This document shows, piece by piece, positions 43,110 through 50,111 of a stretch of DNA of 64,000 nt. Source of the DNA: JAVBKX01 sp031553835 (lineage in GTDB: Bacteria > Bacteroidota > Bacteroidia > Bacteroidales > Azobacteroidaceae). The stretch is taken from assembly GCA_031553835.1 (NCBI GenBank), contig JAVBKX010000007.1, positions 62,001 to 126,000 on the forward strand. The letters are read 5' to 3'. The notes beneath the pieces are model-generated. The model saw only the letters and a list, made by a program, of their open reading frames with translations, ran no database searches and was not told the DNA's origin. Both the position numbers and the translations under genes were made by a program. Positions within the stretch are counted from its first letter, which is position 1. Each line of letters starts with the position of its first letter.

Positions 43110-43875
43110 AAAAAGTTGGAATTTTTGCAAACTAAAAACAATTCTGTTATCTTACAAAACTTTCATTGCGAAATACTTAACTAATATTAAAGTATATATC
43201 ATCGGTTTTCTTGTAAAATTATTTAAATCTATATTTCAAAAAAATTGGATTGTAAAATTAACAAAAAACATAAAAAAATATTTTATGCCTTTTGTTAAGG
43301 AATTATTAAAACCTATCGTAATTGTTACTGGAGTTAGTGCTGCCATTGCTTTATATAGTTATAATAATAACAATGATCGAGAAAGAAAAACCGCGACAAT
43401 AGAATATTTTAATGGATTTTATGATATATTGGATGCGACGGATAAGCAACTACTTGATACCATCAATTTTTATGGATTAAAAGGAAAAAACTATATATTA
43501 GATTCAGATACTTTAGAGAATATTCTAAGTGACAACCCCGAATATAAAAGTCAATTGTATAAGTTAATGACTTTCCTCAATTTATATGCCATAAGTTGTC
43601 AAGAAAAAATTTTTGAGGAAGAAACAGCATGGGCTGCATATTATTCTATTATTACACAGTCTACAAAAGCATTAATTCCATATTTTGAAATTTTAGAAAA
43701 GGAAAGGGGACGACCAGGAGTTTGTTGGTTCTTACGTAATATGGTGCGTAGGTGGGAAATAGACCCTTCTTTTGGGCAAAAATTCAATTCAAAAATAAGA
43801 AAAATAAATTGTGAGACGGAAAAAATTATAAAAAAGAATAATATTGAAGACGAATCGACAATTATTTCACGATAA
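43093..43875 (+). CDS. Membrane protein linked to the radical SAM unit
   Basis: 260 residues from ATG 43093, overlapping the radical SAM stop by 17 bases. A Lys/Phe-rich N-terminal part with amphipathic stretches (KVYIIGFLVKLFKSIF) is followed by one clear membrane helix (LLKPIVIVTGVSAAIALYSY), then a helical soluble domain (FNGFYDILDATDKQLLDTIN, MVRRWEIDPSFGQKF). The layout is like DUF4760-type proteins, but I cannot confirm homology. It has no peptidase, ABC or permease motif, so it is not an ordinary RiPP exporter; immunity, anchoring or sensing are possible. Confidence 0.65.
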   Translation: MGKICKKSWNFCKLKTILLSYKTFIAKYLTNIKVYIIGFLVKLFKSIFQKNWIVKLTKNIKKYFMPFVKELLKPIVIVTGVSAAIALYSYNNNNDRERKTATIEYFNGFYDILDATDKQLLDTINFYGLKGKNYILDSDTLENILSDNPEYKSQLYKLMTFLNLYAISCQEKIFEEETAWAAYYSIITQSTKALIPYFEILEKERGRPGVCWFLRNMVRRWEIDPSFGQKFNSKIRKINCETEKIIKKNNIEDESTIISR

Positions 43876-44237
43876 AAATATCTTAGTTGAAAAATCCTAA
43901 ACTTTATCTGACTGTCAATAAGTATTTTCCATCTGCCATACAAATTAACACCTCAATAATAAACCATCAAGACTAAACCTCCGGTTTTCGGAAATTTCTT
44001 CCTTTTCGTGCCTCAAAGAGTAAATTTTCGAAAAGTCTTGCTTTGTTTATTCTTTCGGCAGAAGAGGTGTATAACAGATGAAAAAGGAGAAGATCATGAA
44101 AATTTGTGAGATATTTCTTGTTTTCCGATTTTGTTCAGATGCCATTTTTTCCAAAAATCACAAAATTTGCATCCCAATCATATATTTTCGGAGTAAAAAA
44201 TCAGCTAAATTTTCGACCATTTTTTGCAAGTCAATTC
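43876..44237. other. Gap between the radical SAM unit and the island end
   Basis: 362 bases, AT-rich. Two overlapping 66-codon frames (about 44078-44306) lack start context and run through the 29-bp repeat, so I do not call them. Nothing else supportable. Confidence 0.6.
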
Positions 44238-44266
44238 AAAATGCGGACAAAATGCGGACAAAAAAT
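44238..44266. repeat. 29-bp direct repeat, right copy
   Basis: Identical over 29 bases to 33472-33500: two AAAATGCGGAC units plus AAAAAAT. Flanking bases differ, so the match ends sharply. It lies 66 bases from the tRNA-Leu 3' end. Confidence 0.85.
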
Positions 44267-44284
44267 CAATTTCTTTAAAAAAGA

Positions 44285-44327
44285 AAAACATCTTAACTGT
44301 TTATAATCAACAAATTAAGATGTTTTT
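44285..44327 (-). terminator. Terminator of tRNA-Leu
   Basis: AAAACATCTTAA and TTAAGATGTTTT arms form a 12-bp stem; on the minus strand a T-rich run follows, 6 bases beyond the tRNA 3' end. Confidence 0.8.
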
Positions 44328-44332
44328 AAAAG

Positions 44333-44416
44333 TACCCAGAGCCGGGATCGAACCGGCATGGAAGTGAATCCACTGGTGTTTGAGACCAGCGCGTCTACCG
44401 ATTCCGCCATCTGGGC
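44333..44416 (-). tRNA. tRNA-Leu (anticodon CAA)
   Basis: Reads GCCCAGATGGCGGAATTGG at the 5' end. The anticodon stem-loop is CTGGT-CTCAAAC-ACCAG, giving anticodon CAA (codon UUG). A long variable arm follows, then a T arm around GGTTCGATCC, and an acceptor 3' strand TCTGGGT with A73. CCA is not encoded. G1-U72 is a wobble pair. 84 bases, class II as expected for Leu. It is the integration target of the island to its left. Confidence 0.95.
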
Positions 44417-44434
44417 TTGTCGTAAAGACGGATG

Positions 44435-44465
44435 CAAAAGTACGAATAGTTTTTTAATTCTCAAA
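44435..44465 (-). promoter_or_regulatory. tRNA-Leu promoter
   Basis: Minus strand TTTG (44465-44462), 19 bases, TACTTTTG (44442-44435), consensus. Predicted start about 12 bases before the tRNA. Confidence 0.8.
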
Positions 44466-44475
44466 TTTTTCTGTG

Positions 44476-44483
44476 TACTTTTG
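44476..44483 (+). promoter_or_regulatory. Promoter -7 box for the His-rich outer-membrane protein
   Basis: TACTTTTG, 30 bases before the ATG at 44514; divergent from the tRNA promoter. Confidence 0.5.
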
Positions 44484-44513
44484 TTCTGGTTTTTAAAGAT
44501 AGCATGACATTTT

Positions 44514-45023
44514 ATGAAAATAAAAATTAGTTTTTTCATTATTCTCATTTCCATGTTTAATATGGTAAGTATGCAAGCGCAAGAACATCATCATGTGCAT
44601 GCTGAGAACGAAATAGGGCTAAGTGGAGGAGCCGTTTACACTTTTGAACACAATGAATGGGGGGCAGGCATTCACATGCATTATTTCCGTATGTTGAGTG
44701 CACATAGCAAATGGTCGTTAGGAGTTGAATTGGAAAGCGTTTGGGCAGATGGCAATCACTTTACTGTCGGAGCCGGCGTAAAATATGAAATCATTGACCG
44801 CTTGAGCATCGGCCTATTGCCGGGAATTTCTTTTTTTCAACATAATGATACCCATCCCGGACCCGATAATACAGACTATAAATCTCAATTTTCCCTGCAT
44901 ACAGAAGTTGTATATGATTTATTTCACTGGGAACACTTCCATTTGGGGCCTGCTGTCGATTATTCATGGACAGCACATGATGCACATTTTGCTATCGGCA
45001 TTCATGGGGCGTATTGTTTTTAA
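44514..45023 (+). CDS. Small His-rich outer-membrane-type protein
   Basis: 169 residues with signal peptide (FFIILISMFNMVSMQAQ) and mature start EHHHVHAENEIGLSGGAVY. Alternating strand pattern and a final aromatic (IGIHGAYCF) fit a small outer-membrane barrel. It has about 19 His residues, concentrated at the N-terminus and in the last 60 residues (FHWEHFHLGPAVDYSW), suggesting metal binding; that is inference. Single-gene unit before parC. No family name. Confidence 0.65.
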   Translation: MKIKISFFIILISMFNMVSMQAQEHHHVHAENEIGLSGGAVYTFEHNEWGAGIHMHYFRMLSAHSKWSLGVELESVWADGNHFTVGAGVKYEIIDRLSIGLLPGISFFQHNDTHPGPDNTDYKSQFSLHTEVVYDLFHWEHFHLGPAVDYSWTAHDAHFAIGIHGAYCF

Positions 45024-45053
45024 CAGAGCGAAATAAATTCCGATAATTTTTCA

Positions 45054-45061
45054 TACATTTG
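45054..45061 (+). promoter_or_regulatory. Promoter -7 box for parC
   Basis: TACATTTG, 39 bases before the parC ATG. Confidence 0.5.
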
Positions 45062-45099
45062 TGTTTTCTAAAAAAATAAAGTCCAATTGAGAAATCGAT

Positions 45100-47835
45100 A
45101 TGAGCAAAGACGATTTGACTGAAAATGAACCATTAGAGGAATTCAACAACGCATCGGAAGAACAAGACGCAACCAGCGAAAATCAAACAGAAGAACCGCT
45201 TTCTTCCGAAGAACATTCCGAATATAAAGTTCCCGGGAGCACCAACGGCGTAGTCAGCTACCACCTTTCCGGAATGTACCAGAATTGGTTTTTGGATTAT
45301 GCTTCGTATGTGATCCTCGAACGCGCGGTACCACATATCAACGATGGGTTGAAACCGGTGCAACGACGCATCCTGCACACTATGCGCCGGATGGAAGATG
45401 GCCGTTACAACAAAGTCGCCAATGTGGTCGGCGAAACAATGAAATTTCACCCGCATGGAGATGCTTCCATCGGCGACGCATTGGTTCAGTTGGGACAAAA
45501 AGATTTGCTGATCGATTGTCAGGGAAACTGGGGAAATATTCTTACCGGAGATGGCGCGGCGGCTTCCCGTTATATTGAAGCCCGCCTGACCAAATTTGCC
45601 TTGGATGTAGTATTCAACCCCAAAACTACGGAATGGAAATTGTCGTACGATGGACGGAACAAAGAGCCGGTCACACTACCTGTTAAATTTCCATTGCTGC
45701 TGATGCAAGGAGTAGAGGGAATTGCAGTCGGACTTTCGTCTAAAATATTACCTCACAATTTCAACGAATTGCTCGAGGCCTCCATCGCCCACCTGCAAGG
45801 AGATGATTTTGAATTATATCCTGATTTTCAAACCGGAGGTTATATTGATGTCGGAAAATACAACGACGGCGAACGGGGCGGTTCGGTAAAAATTCGCGCC
45901 AAAATCACCAAACTCGACAATAAAACGTTGGCAATTACGGAAATTCCTTTCGGAAAAACTACTTCCACATTAGTAGAATCCATCCTGAAAGCCAATGACC
46001 GGGGTAAAATCAAAATCCGGAAAGTCGATGACATGACAGCCAAAGACGCCGAAATCCTGATTCACCTGGCGCCAGGCGTTTCTTCCGACAAAACCATTGA
46101 TGCCCTGTACGCTTTCACCGACTGTGAAGTGAGTATTTCGCCTAATTGTTGCGTGATTATGGACAACAAGCCCCATTTCATGAAAGTTTCTGATGTATTG
46201 CGTCACAGTGCCGACAATACACTGCAACTCCTCAAATCCGAATTGGAAATCCAAAAGGGCGAATTGGAAGAAAATTTGCTTTTTGCTTCTTTAGAAAAAA
46301 TATTTATCGAAGAACGGATTTATAAAGATAAAGAATTTGAGAATGCTAAAAGCATGGATGAGGCGATATTACACATCGACAAACGTCTTGAACCGTTCAA
46401 ACCGCAATTTATCCGTGAAATTACGCGCGATGATATTCTCCGCTTAATGGAAATCAAAATGGGACGCATTCTCAAATTCAATAAAGAAAAAGCGGATGAA
46501 TTAATCGCCCAATACAAATCCCAAATTGAAGAAATTATTCATCATTTGGCCAATATCGTGCAATATACCATCGATTGGTTTACAAAATTGAAAGATAAAT
46601 ACGGAAAAAATTATCCCCGGAAAACCGAACTCCGCAGTTTTGACACCATCGAAGCCGCCAAAGTGGTCGAAGCCAATGAAAAACTCTACATCAACCGCGC
46701 CGAAGGTTTTATCGGTTACGGATTGAAAAAAGACGAATACATTTGCAATTGCTCCGATATCGACGATGTCATTATTTTCTTTAAAGATGGAAAATATAAA
46801 GTAGTCAAAATTTCGGAAAAAATGTTCGTCGGGAAAAATGTTCTGTACCTCAACGTTTTCAAACGAAACGACAACCGAACCATTTACAATGTAGTATATC
46901 GCGATGGAAAAATGGGCGCTCATTATGTCAAACGCTTCGCAGTAACCGGCATTACCCGCGATAAAGAATATGATGTAACTCAGGGCGGACCCGGTAGCCG
47001 CATCGTTTATTTCTCTGCCAATCCCAACGGAGAAGCAGAAACAATTAAAATCATCCTGAAACCTAAACCGCGGCAAAAGTTGCTTGTATTTGACAAAAAT
47101 TTCAGCGACATCGCCATCAAAGGACGCCAATCAATGGGAAATGTCCTGACAAAAGCCGAAGTACACAAAATTTCCCTGAAACAGAAAGGCGGTTCTACTT
47201 TAGGAGGACGCAAAGTTTGGTTCGATCACGATGTATTGCGCCTCAATTACGATGGACGCGGAGAATTTTTAGGAGAATTTTTTGCCGACGATTTAATTTT
47301 GGTCATCAATCAAAACGGAGATTTTTACACCACCAATTTTGATTCCGGCAACCATTACGACAACAATATCAAAGTTATTGAAAAATTCAATCCCAACAAA
47401 ATCTGGTCGGCAGCGCTTTATGATGCTGATCAACAAGGAAGTCCTTACCTGAAACGATTTGCCTTGGAAGCCGGCAATAAAAAACAAAATATGTTGGGAG
47501 AAAATCCGGATTCCCGCTTAATCCTGTTATCCGACCAGGTATATCCCCGGATCGAAGTAAAATTCGGAGGAGGAAACAGTTTCCGCGAACCATTGGAAAT
47601 CGATGTGGAAACTTTTATCGGAATCAAAAGCTTCAAAGCCAAAGGCAAACGGATCACGACTTATGAAGTGGAAACCATCAATGAATTGGAGCCCTTGCGT
47701 TTTCCGGAACCAGAACCGGAAGAGGCCATTCAGGATGTTGATATAGAACCGGAAGATGACGATCAAACTCCTTCCGATATTTTGGATGAAATCATTGGCC
47801 AGCAAAAATTGAATTTTGATGAAGATGACACATAA
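45100..47835 (+). CDS. parC: Topoisomerase IV / gyrase-like subunit A (ParC)
   Basis: Type IIA topoisomerase subunit that cuts and rejoins DNA during decatenation. 911 residues. After an acidic N-terminal extension (about 50 residues, EPLEEFNNASEEQDATSEN) comes the winged-helix/tower core: DYASYVILERAVPHINDGLKP, KVANVVGETMKFHPHGDAS, and the catalytic Tyr in GDGAAASRYIEARLT. The C-terminal half has the beta-propeller-type repeats and an acidic tail. ParC rather than GyrA is favoured by the extension and lack of a clear GyrA box; parE is not in the window. Its 3' end overlaps the next gene. Confidence 0.9.
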   Translation: MSKDDLTENEPLEEFNNASEEQDATSENQTEEPLSSEEHSEYKVPGSTNGVVSYHLSGMYQNWFLDYASYVILERAVPHINDGLKPVQRRILHTMRRMEDGRYNKVANVVGETMKFHPHGDASIGDALVQLGQKDLLIDCQGNWGNILTGDGAAASRYIEARLTKFALDVVFNPKTTEWKLSYDGRNKEPVTLPVKFPLLLMQGVEGIAVGLSSKILPHNFNELLEASIAHLQGDDFELYPDFQTGGYIDVGKYNDGERGGSVKIRAKITKLDNKTLAITEIPFGKTTSTLVESILKANDRGKIKIRKVDDMTAKDAEILIHLAPGVSSDKTIDALYAFTDCEVSISPNCCVIMDNKPHFMKVSDVLRHSADNTLQLLKSELEIQKGELEENLLFASLEKIFIEERIYKDKEFENAKSMDEAILHIDKRLEPFKPQFIREITRDDILRLMEIKMGRILKFNKEKADELIAQYKSQIEEIIHHLANIVQYTIDWFTKLKDKYGKNYPRKTELRSFDTIEAAKVVEANEKLYINRAEGFIGYGLKKDEYICNCSDIDDVIIFFKDGKYKVVKISEKMFVGKNVLYLNVFKRNDNRTIYNVVYRDGKMGAHYVKRFAVTGITRDKEYDVTQGGPGSRIVYFSANPNGEAETIKIILKPKPRQKLLVFDKNFSDIAIKGRQSMGNVLTKAEVHKISLKQKGGSTLGGRKVWFDHDVLRLNYDGRGEFLGEFFADDLILVINQNGDFYTTNFDSGNHYDNNIKVIEKFNPNKIWSAALYDADQQGSPYLKRFALEAGNKKQNMLGENPDSRLILLSDQVYPRIEVKFGGGNSFREPLEIDVETFIGIKSFKAKGKRITTYEVETINELEPLRFPEPEPEEAIQDVDIEPEDDDQTPSDILDEIIGQQKLNFDEDDT

Positions 47836-48757
47836 GACAAATAAACAACACCCCGTACCCTGCACCCTGCACCTCGTACCCTGCACCCCGTACCCCGTAC
47901 CCCGTACCCCGTACCCTGGCGTACTCTTGTCGTTCTGTTTGTTTATCCTGTTGTCTCTACCCGTTTACGCACAAAATACTGACACTGAATTCCCCGTTAA
48001 CCTGGTTTACCAATCCTCGATGGTGGGCATTGGAGGCGCTTCTGTCTATGACACCTATTTATCTCCGCAAACATATACCGGAACCACTATCGGTTTACTG
48101 TACGAGCAAATCAAAATGACTGGTTTGATGAACGGACGCATTTCATCCCAACATTTATTCAACCTGGATATCGCCAGCGTTATGAATCCTCCGGGCACCA
48201 ACGTGGAATATACAGCATTTGCCGAATATGGTTATGCCATGCATTACCGGTTTGAGCCGGCGCCACATTTTCAGCTTTTTACCGGCGCTCAAATAAACGG
48301 TTTGCTGGGAGGAATTTACAATCTCCGCAACGGAAACAATCCCGCCACCATGAAAGCCAATATCAATGTAGGATTGTCGGCCATCGCCGCCTACCGCTTG
48401 CAAATCAAAGAACAACCCTTAAAAATCCGGTTTCAACTCAATATGCCTGTTGCCGGCGTATTGTATTCGTTACATTACGGCCAATCGTATTATGAAGTTT
48501 CATTAGGGGATGATGACAATTTATTTCACTTTGCCTCTTTTCATAATCAGTTAATAATGCGGAATCTGGTTACCGTTGAACTTCCTTTCAAACGAACCAT
48601 TCTTCGGTTAACATACATGAATTCCCTTTACGAAACCGATGTGAATGACATTCAAACCAAATTATATTCCAATTCATTTTTCATTGGATTAGCAAAAAAT
48701 TTCTATACTATTCCGGGAAGAAAAACATCCTCCAAATACCACAGTGTTTATGAATAA
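47819..48757 (+). CDS. Secreted DUF3316-like protein
   Basis: About 312 residues. The start is uncertain: ATG at 47819 or 47825, both within the parC end. The first 35 residues are encoded by a tandem CCCCGTA-type repeat (PCTLHLVPCTPYPVPRTPYP), followed by a signal sequence (LLSFCLFILLSLPVYAQ). The mature part (GGASVYDTYLSPQTYTGTTI) resembles DUF3316 proteins, which look like outer-membrane barrels. The S41 peptidase gene overlaps its end by 8 bases. Function unknown. Confidence 0.65.
   Translation: MKMTHKTNKQHPVPCTLHLVPCTPYPVPRTPYPGVLLSFCLFILLSLPVYAQNTDTEFPVNLVYQSSMVGIGGASVYDTYLSPQTYTGTTIGLLYEQIKMTGLMNGRISSQHLFNLDIASVMNPPGTNVEYTAFAEYGYAMHYRFEPAPHFQLFTGAQINGLLGGIYNLRNGNNPATMKANINVGLSAIAAYRLQIKEQPLKIRFQLNMPVAGVLYSLHYGQSYYEVSLGDDDNLFHFASFHNQLIMRNLVTVELPFKRTILRLTYMNSLYETDVNDIQTKLYSNSFFIGLAKNFYTIPGRKTSSKYHSVYE
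47846..47918. repeat. CCCCGTA/CCCTGCA heptamer tandem repeat
   Basis: About ten 7-base units (CCCCGTA, CCCTGCA, CCTCGTA variants) in a row between the parC stop and the signal peptide of the next gene. They read through in frame there. Confidence 0.85.
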
Positions 48758-49766
48758 AAACCGTTTCATATTTTCGTTAATACTTCTTGCATTTACCGTT
48801 GCAGCATGCGTTGATGTAGAACCTTACGACAATTCCCAGCGCGGCAATTTTGAAGCATTATGGAAAATAATGGACGAACATTATTGCTTTTTCGAATATA
48901 AAAATATCGACTGGGAACAAATCCACACCCAATATGCCGCAAAAATCAGCGAAAACATGAGCGATGTCGCCTTATTTGACACGTTAAGCCTTATGTTGCA
49001 GGAATTAGAAGACGGCCATGTCAATCTGTATTCCTCCTGGGATATCGGACGATATTGGAAATGGTACGAAGATTATCCAACTAATTTTGATACCGACCTG
49101 ATTTATAATCCGAATTATTTAGGAACAAACTACCGGATTGCCGGTAGCGCCCGCTGCACTATGTTGAAGGATAGCATTGGATATATGTACTATGGCGATT
49201 TTTCGGGTTCTTTAAGCGAAAACAATCTGGATTATATTTTTGCCGGATTTGCAAAATGTCCCGGAATCATTATCGATGTAAGAAATAACGGTGGAGGATA
49301 CCTTTCCATTTCAGAATCATTGGCCTCGCGTCTTACCAACGAAAAAATATTAGTCGGTTATATACAGCACAAAACGGGTAAAGGGCACAATGATTTTTCA
49401 ACGCCCTATCCAAAATATATCGAGCCTTCAGAACGTATTCGTTATTTAAAACCGATCGTTGTACTTACCAATCGAAAATGTTTCAGCGCCACCAACGATT
49501 TTGTAAACGCTGTGCGCATGTTTCCGAATGTCACCATTTTAGGAGACCGAACGGGCGGTGGTGGCGGACTTCCTTTTTCTTCCGAATTACCCAATGGCTG
49601 GGCTGTACGTTTCTCGGCCTGCCCTTCATTTGATGCCAATAAAGAACAGATTGAATTCGGTATTGATCCGGATATTCATGTCGATTTATTGCCGGATGAT
49701 GCAGCCAATGGTTATGATACGTTGATTGAAGCAGCTCGTGAACTTTTAAAGAAAAATGCACAATAA
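48750..49766 (+). CDS. S41-family peptidase lipoprotein
   Basis: 338 residues from ATG 48750; a GTG at 48744 is also in frame. Signal and lipobox: FIFSLILLAFTVAAC. The S41 (C-terminal processing peptidase) core includes DSIGYMYYGDFSG, PGIIIDVRNNGGGYLSISE and the catalytic Ser in RKCFSATNDFV, followed by GDRTGGGGG. No PDZ domain is obvious in the N-terminal part, which is a helical cap (NFEALWKIMDEHYCFFEY). Likely anchored in the outer membrane; substrate unknown. Overlaps the upstream gene by 8 bases. Confidence 0.85.
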   Translation: MNKNRFIFSLILLAFTVAACVDVEPYDNSQRGNFEALWKIMDEHYCFFEYKNIDWEQIHTQYAAKISENMSDVALFDTLSLMLQELEDGHVNLYSSWDIGRYWKWYEDYPTNFDTDLIYNPNYLGTNYRIAGSARCTMLKDSIGYMYYGDFSGSLSENNLDYIFAGFAKCPGIIIDVRNNGGGYLSISESLASRLTNEKILVGYIQHKTGKGHNDFSTPYPKYIEPSERIRYLKPIVVLTNRKCFSATNDFVNAVRMFPNVTILGDRTGGGGGLPFSSELPNGWAVRFSACPSFDANKEQIEFGIDPDIHVDLLPDDAANGYDTLIEAARELLKKNAQ

Positions 49767-49806
49767 TATTGGTGCCCTTCATTTTTTTAATTTGAACCAT
49801 AATGTT

Positions 49807-49814
49807 TATATTTG
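49807..49814 (+). promoter_or_regulatory. Promoter -7 box upstream of the structured RNA
   Basis: TATATTTG. A TTTG at 49791 is too close to be the -33 box, so the upstream element is unclear. Confidence 0.45.
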
Positions 49815-49875
49815 CAAATTCAACAACTAAATAAAAACGAAAAGAAACAGAAAAATTTTTGATTTAACATATTAG

Positions 49876-50046
49876 AAAAAGCGTTAGCTTTTATTCTTGT
49901 GCTCGAAAACTTAGGAAATTTTCAATGTACATCAGGAGTAGAAAGTCGGCGCTCACGTCGTTTATACCGGCGTGGGCTACTTCTATTTGATGTACAGGTA
50001 TCCTAAGACCTCGAGCGCAAATAAAGTTAAAGTCCCACGCTTTTTT
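49876..50046 (+). ncRNA. Rod-like structured RNA element with possible pseudoknot
   Basis: Nested helices: AAAAAGCG 49876 with CGCTTTTT 50038; GTGCTCGA 49899 with TCGAGCGC 50011; CTTAGGA 49910 with TCCTAAG 50001; TGTACATCA 49926 with TGATGTACA 49988; GGAGTAG 49935 with CTACTTC 49977; GCTCACGTCG 49951 with CGGCGTGGGC 49968, loop TTTATAC. GCGTGGG (49970-49976) is also complementary to CCCACGC (50034-50040), which is followed by six T, so a pseudoknot or a switch with a terminator is possible. The + strand is chosen from the promoter and T run. It may be a riboswitch-like leader, an independent RNA or a DNA palindrome element. I do not recognise the class. Confidence 0.65.
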
Positions 50047-50111
50047 AGTTTAAATAACTTGCTCATAGGGATTTTGAGTGCATAAATACAATTTTTATTA
50101 TGATTATGATT

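Larger units (their letters stand above)
49767..50111. other. Leader region of the BspA-like gene
   Basis: 345 bases, filled by a promoter box (49807-49814) and the rod-like structured RNA element (49876-50046). No coding potential seen. Confidence 0.7.

Noticed and set aside
44078..44306. Two overlapping 66-codon frames near the right island end
   Set aside because: No start context, low-complexity content, and they cross the 29-bp repeat.
46501..47130. 209-codon minus-strand frame in parC
   Set aside because: Antisense shadow of a conserved topoisomerase gene; Phe/Ile-rich and without family pattern.
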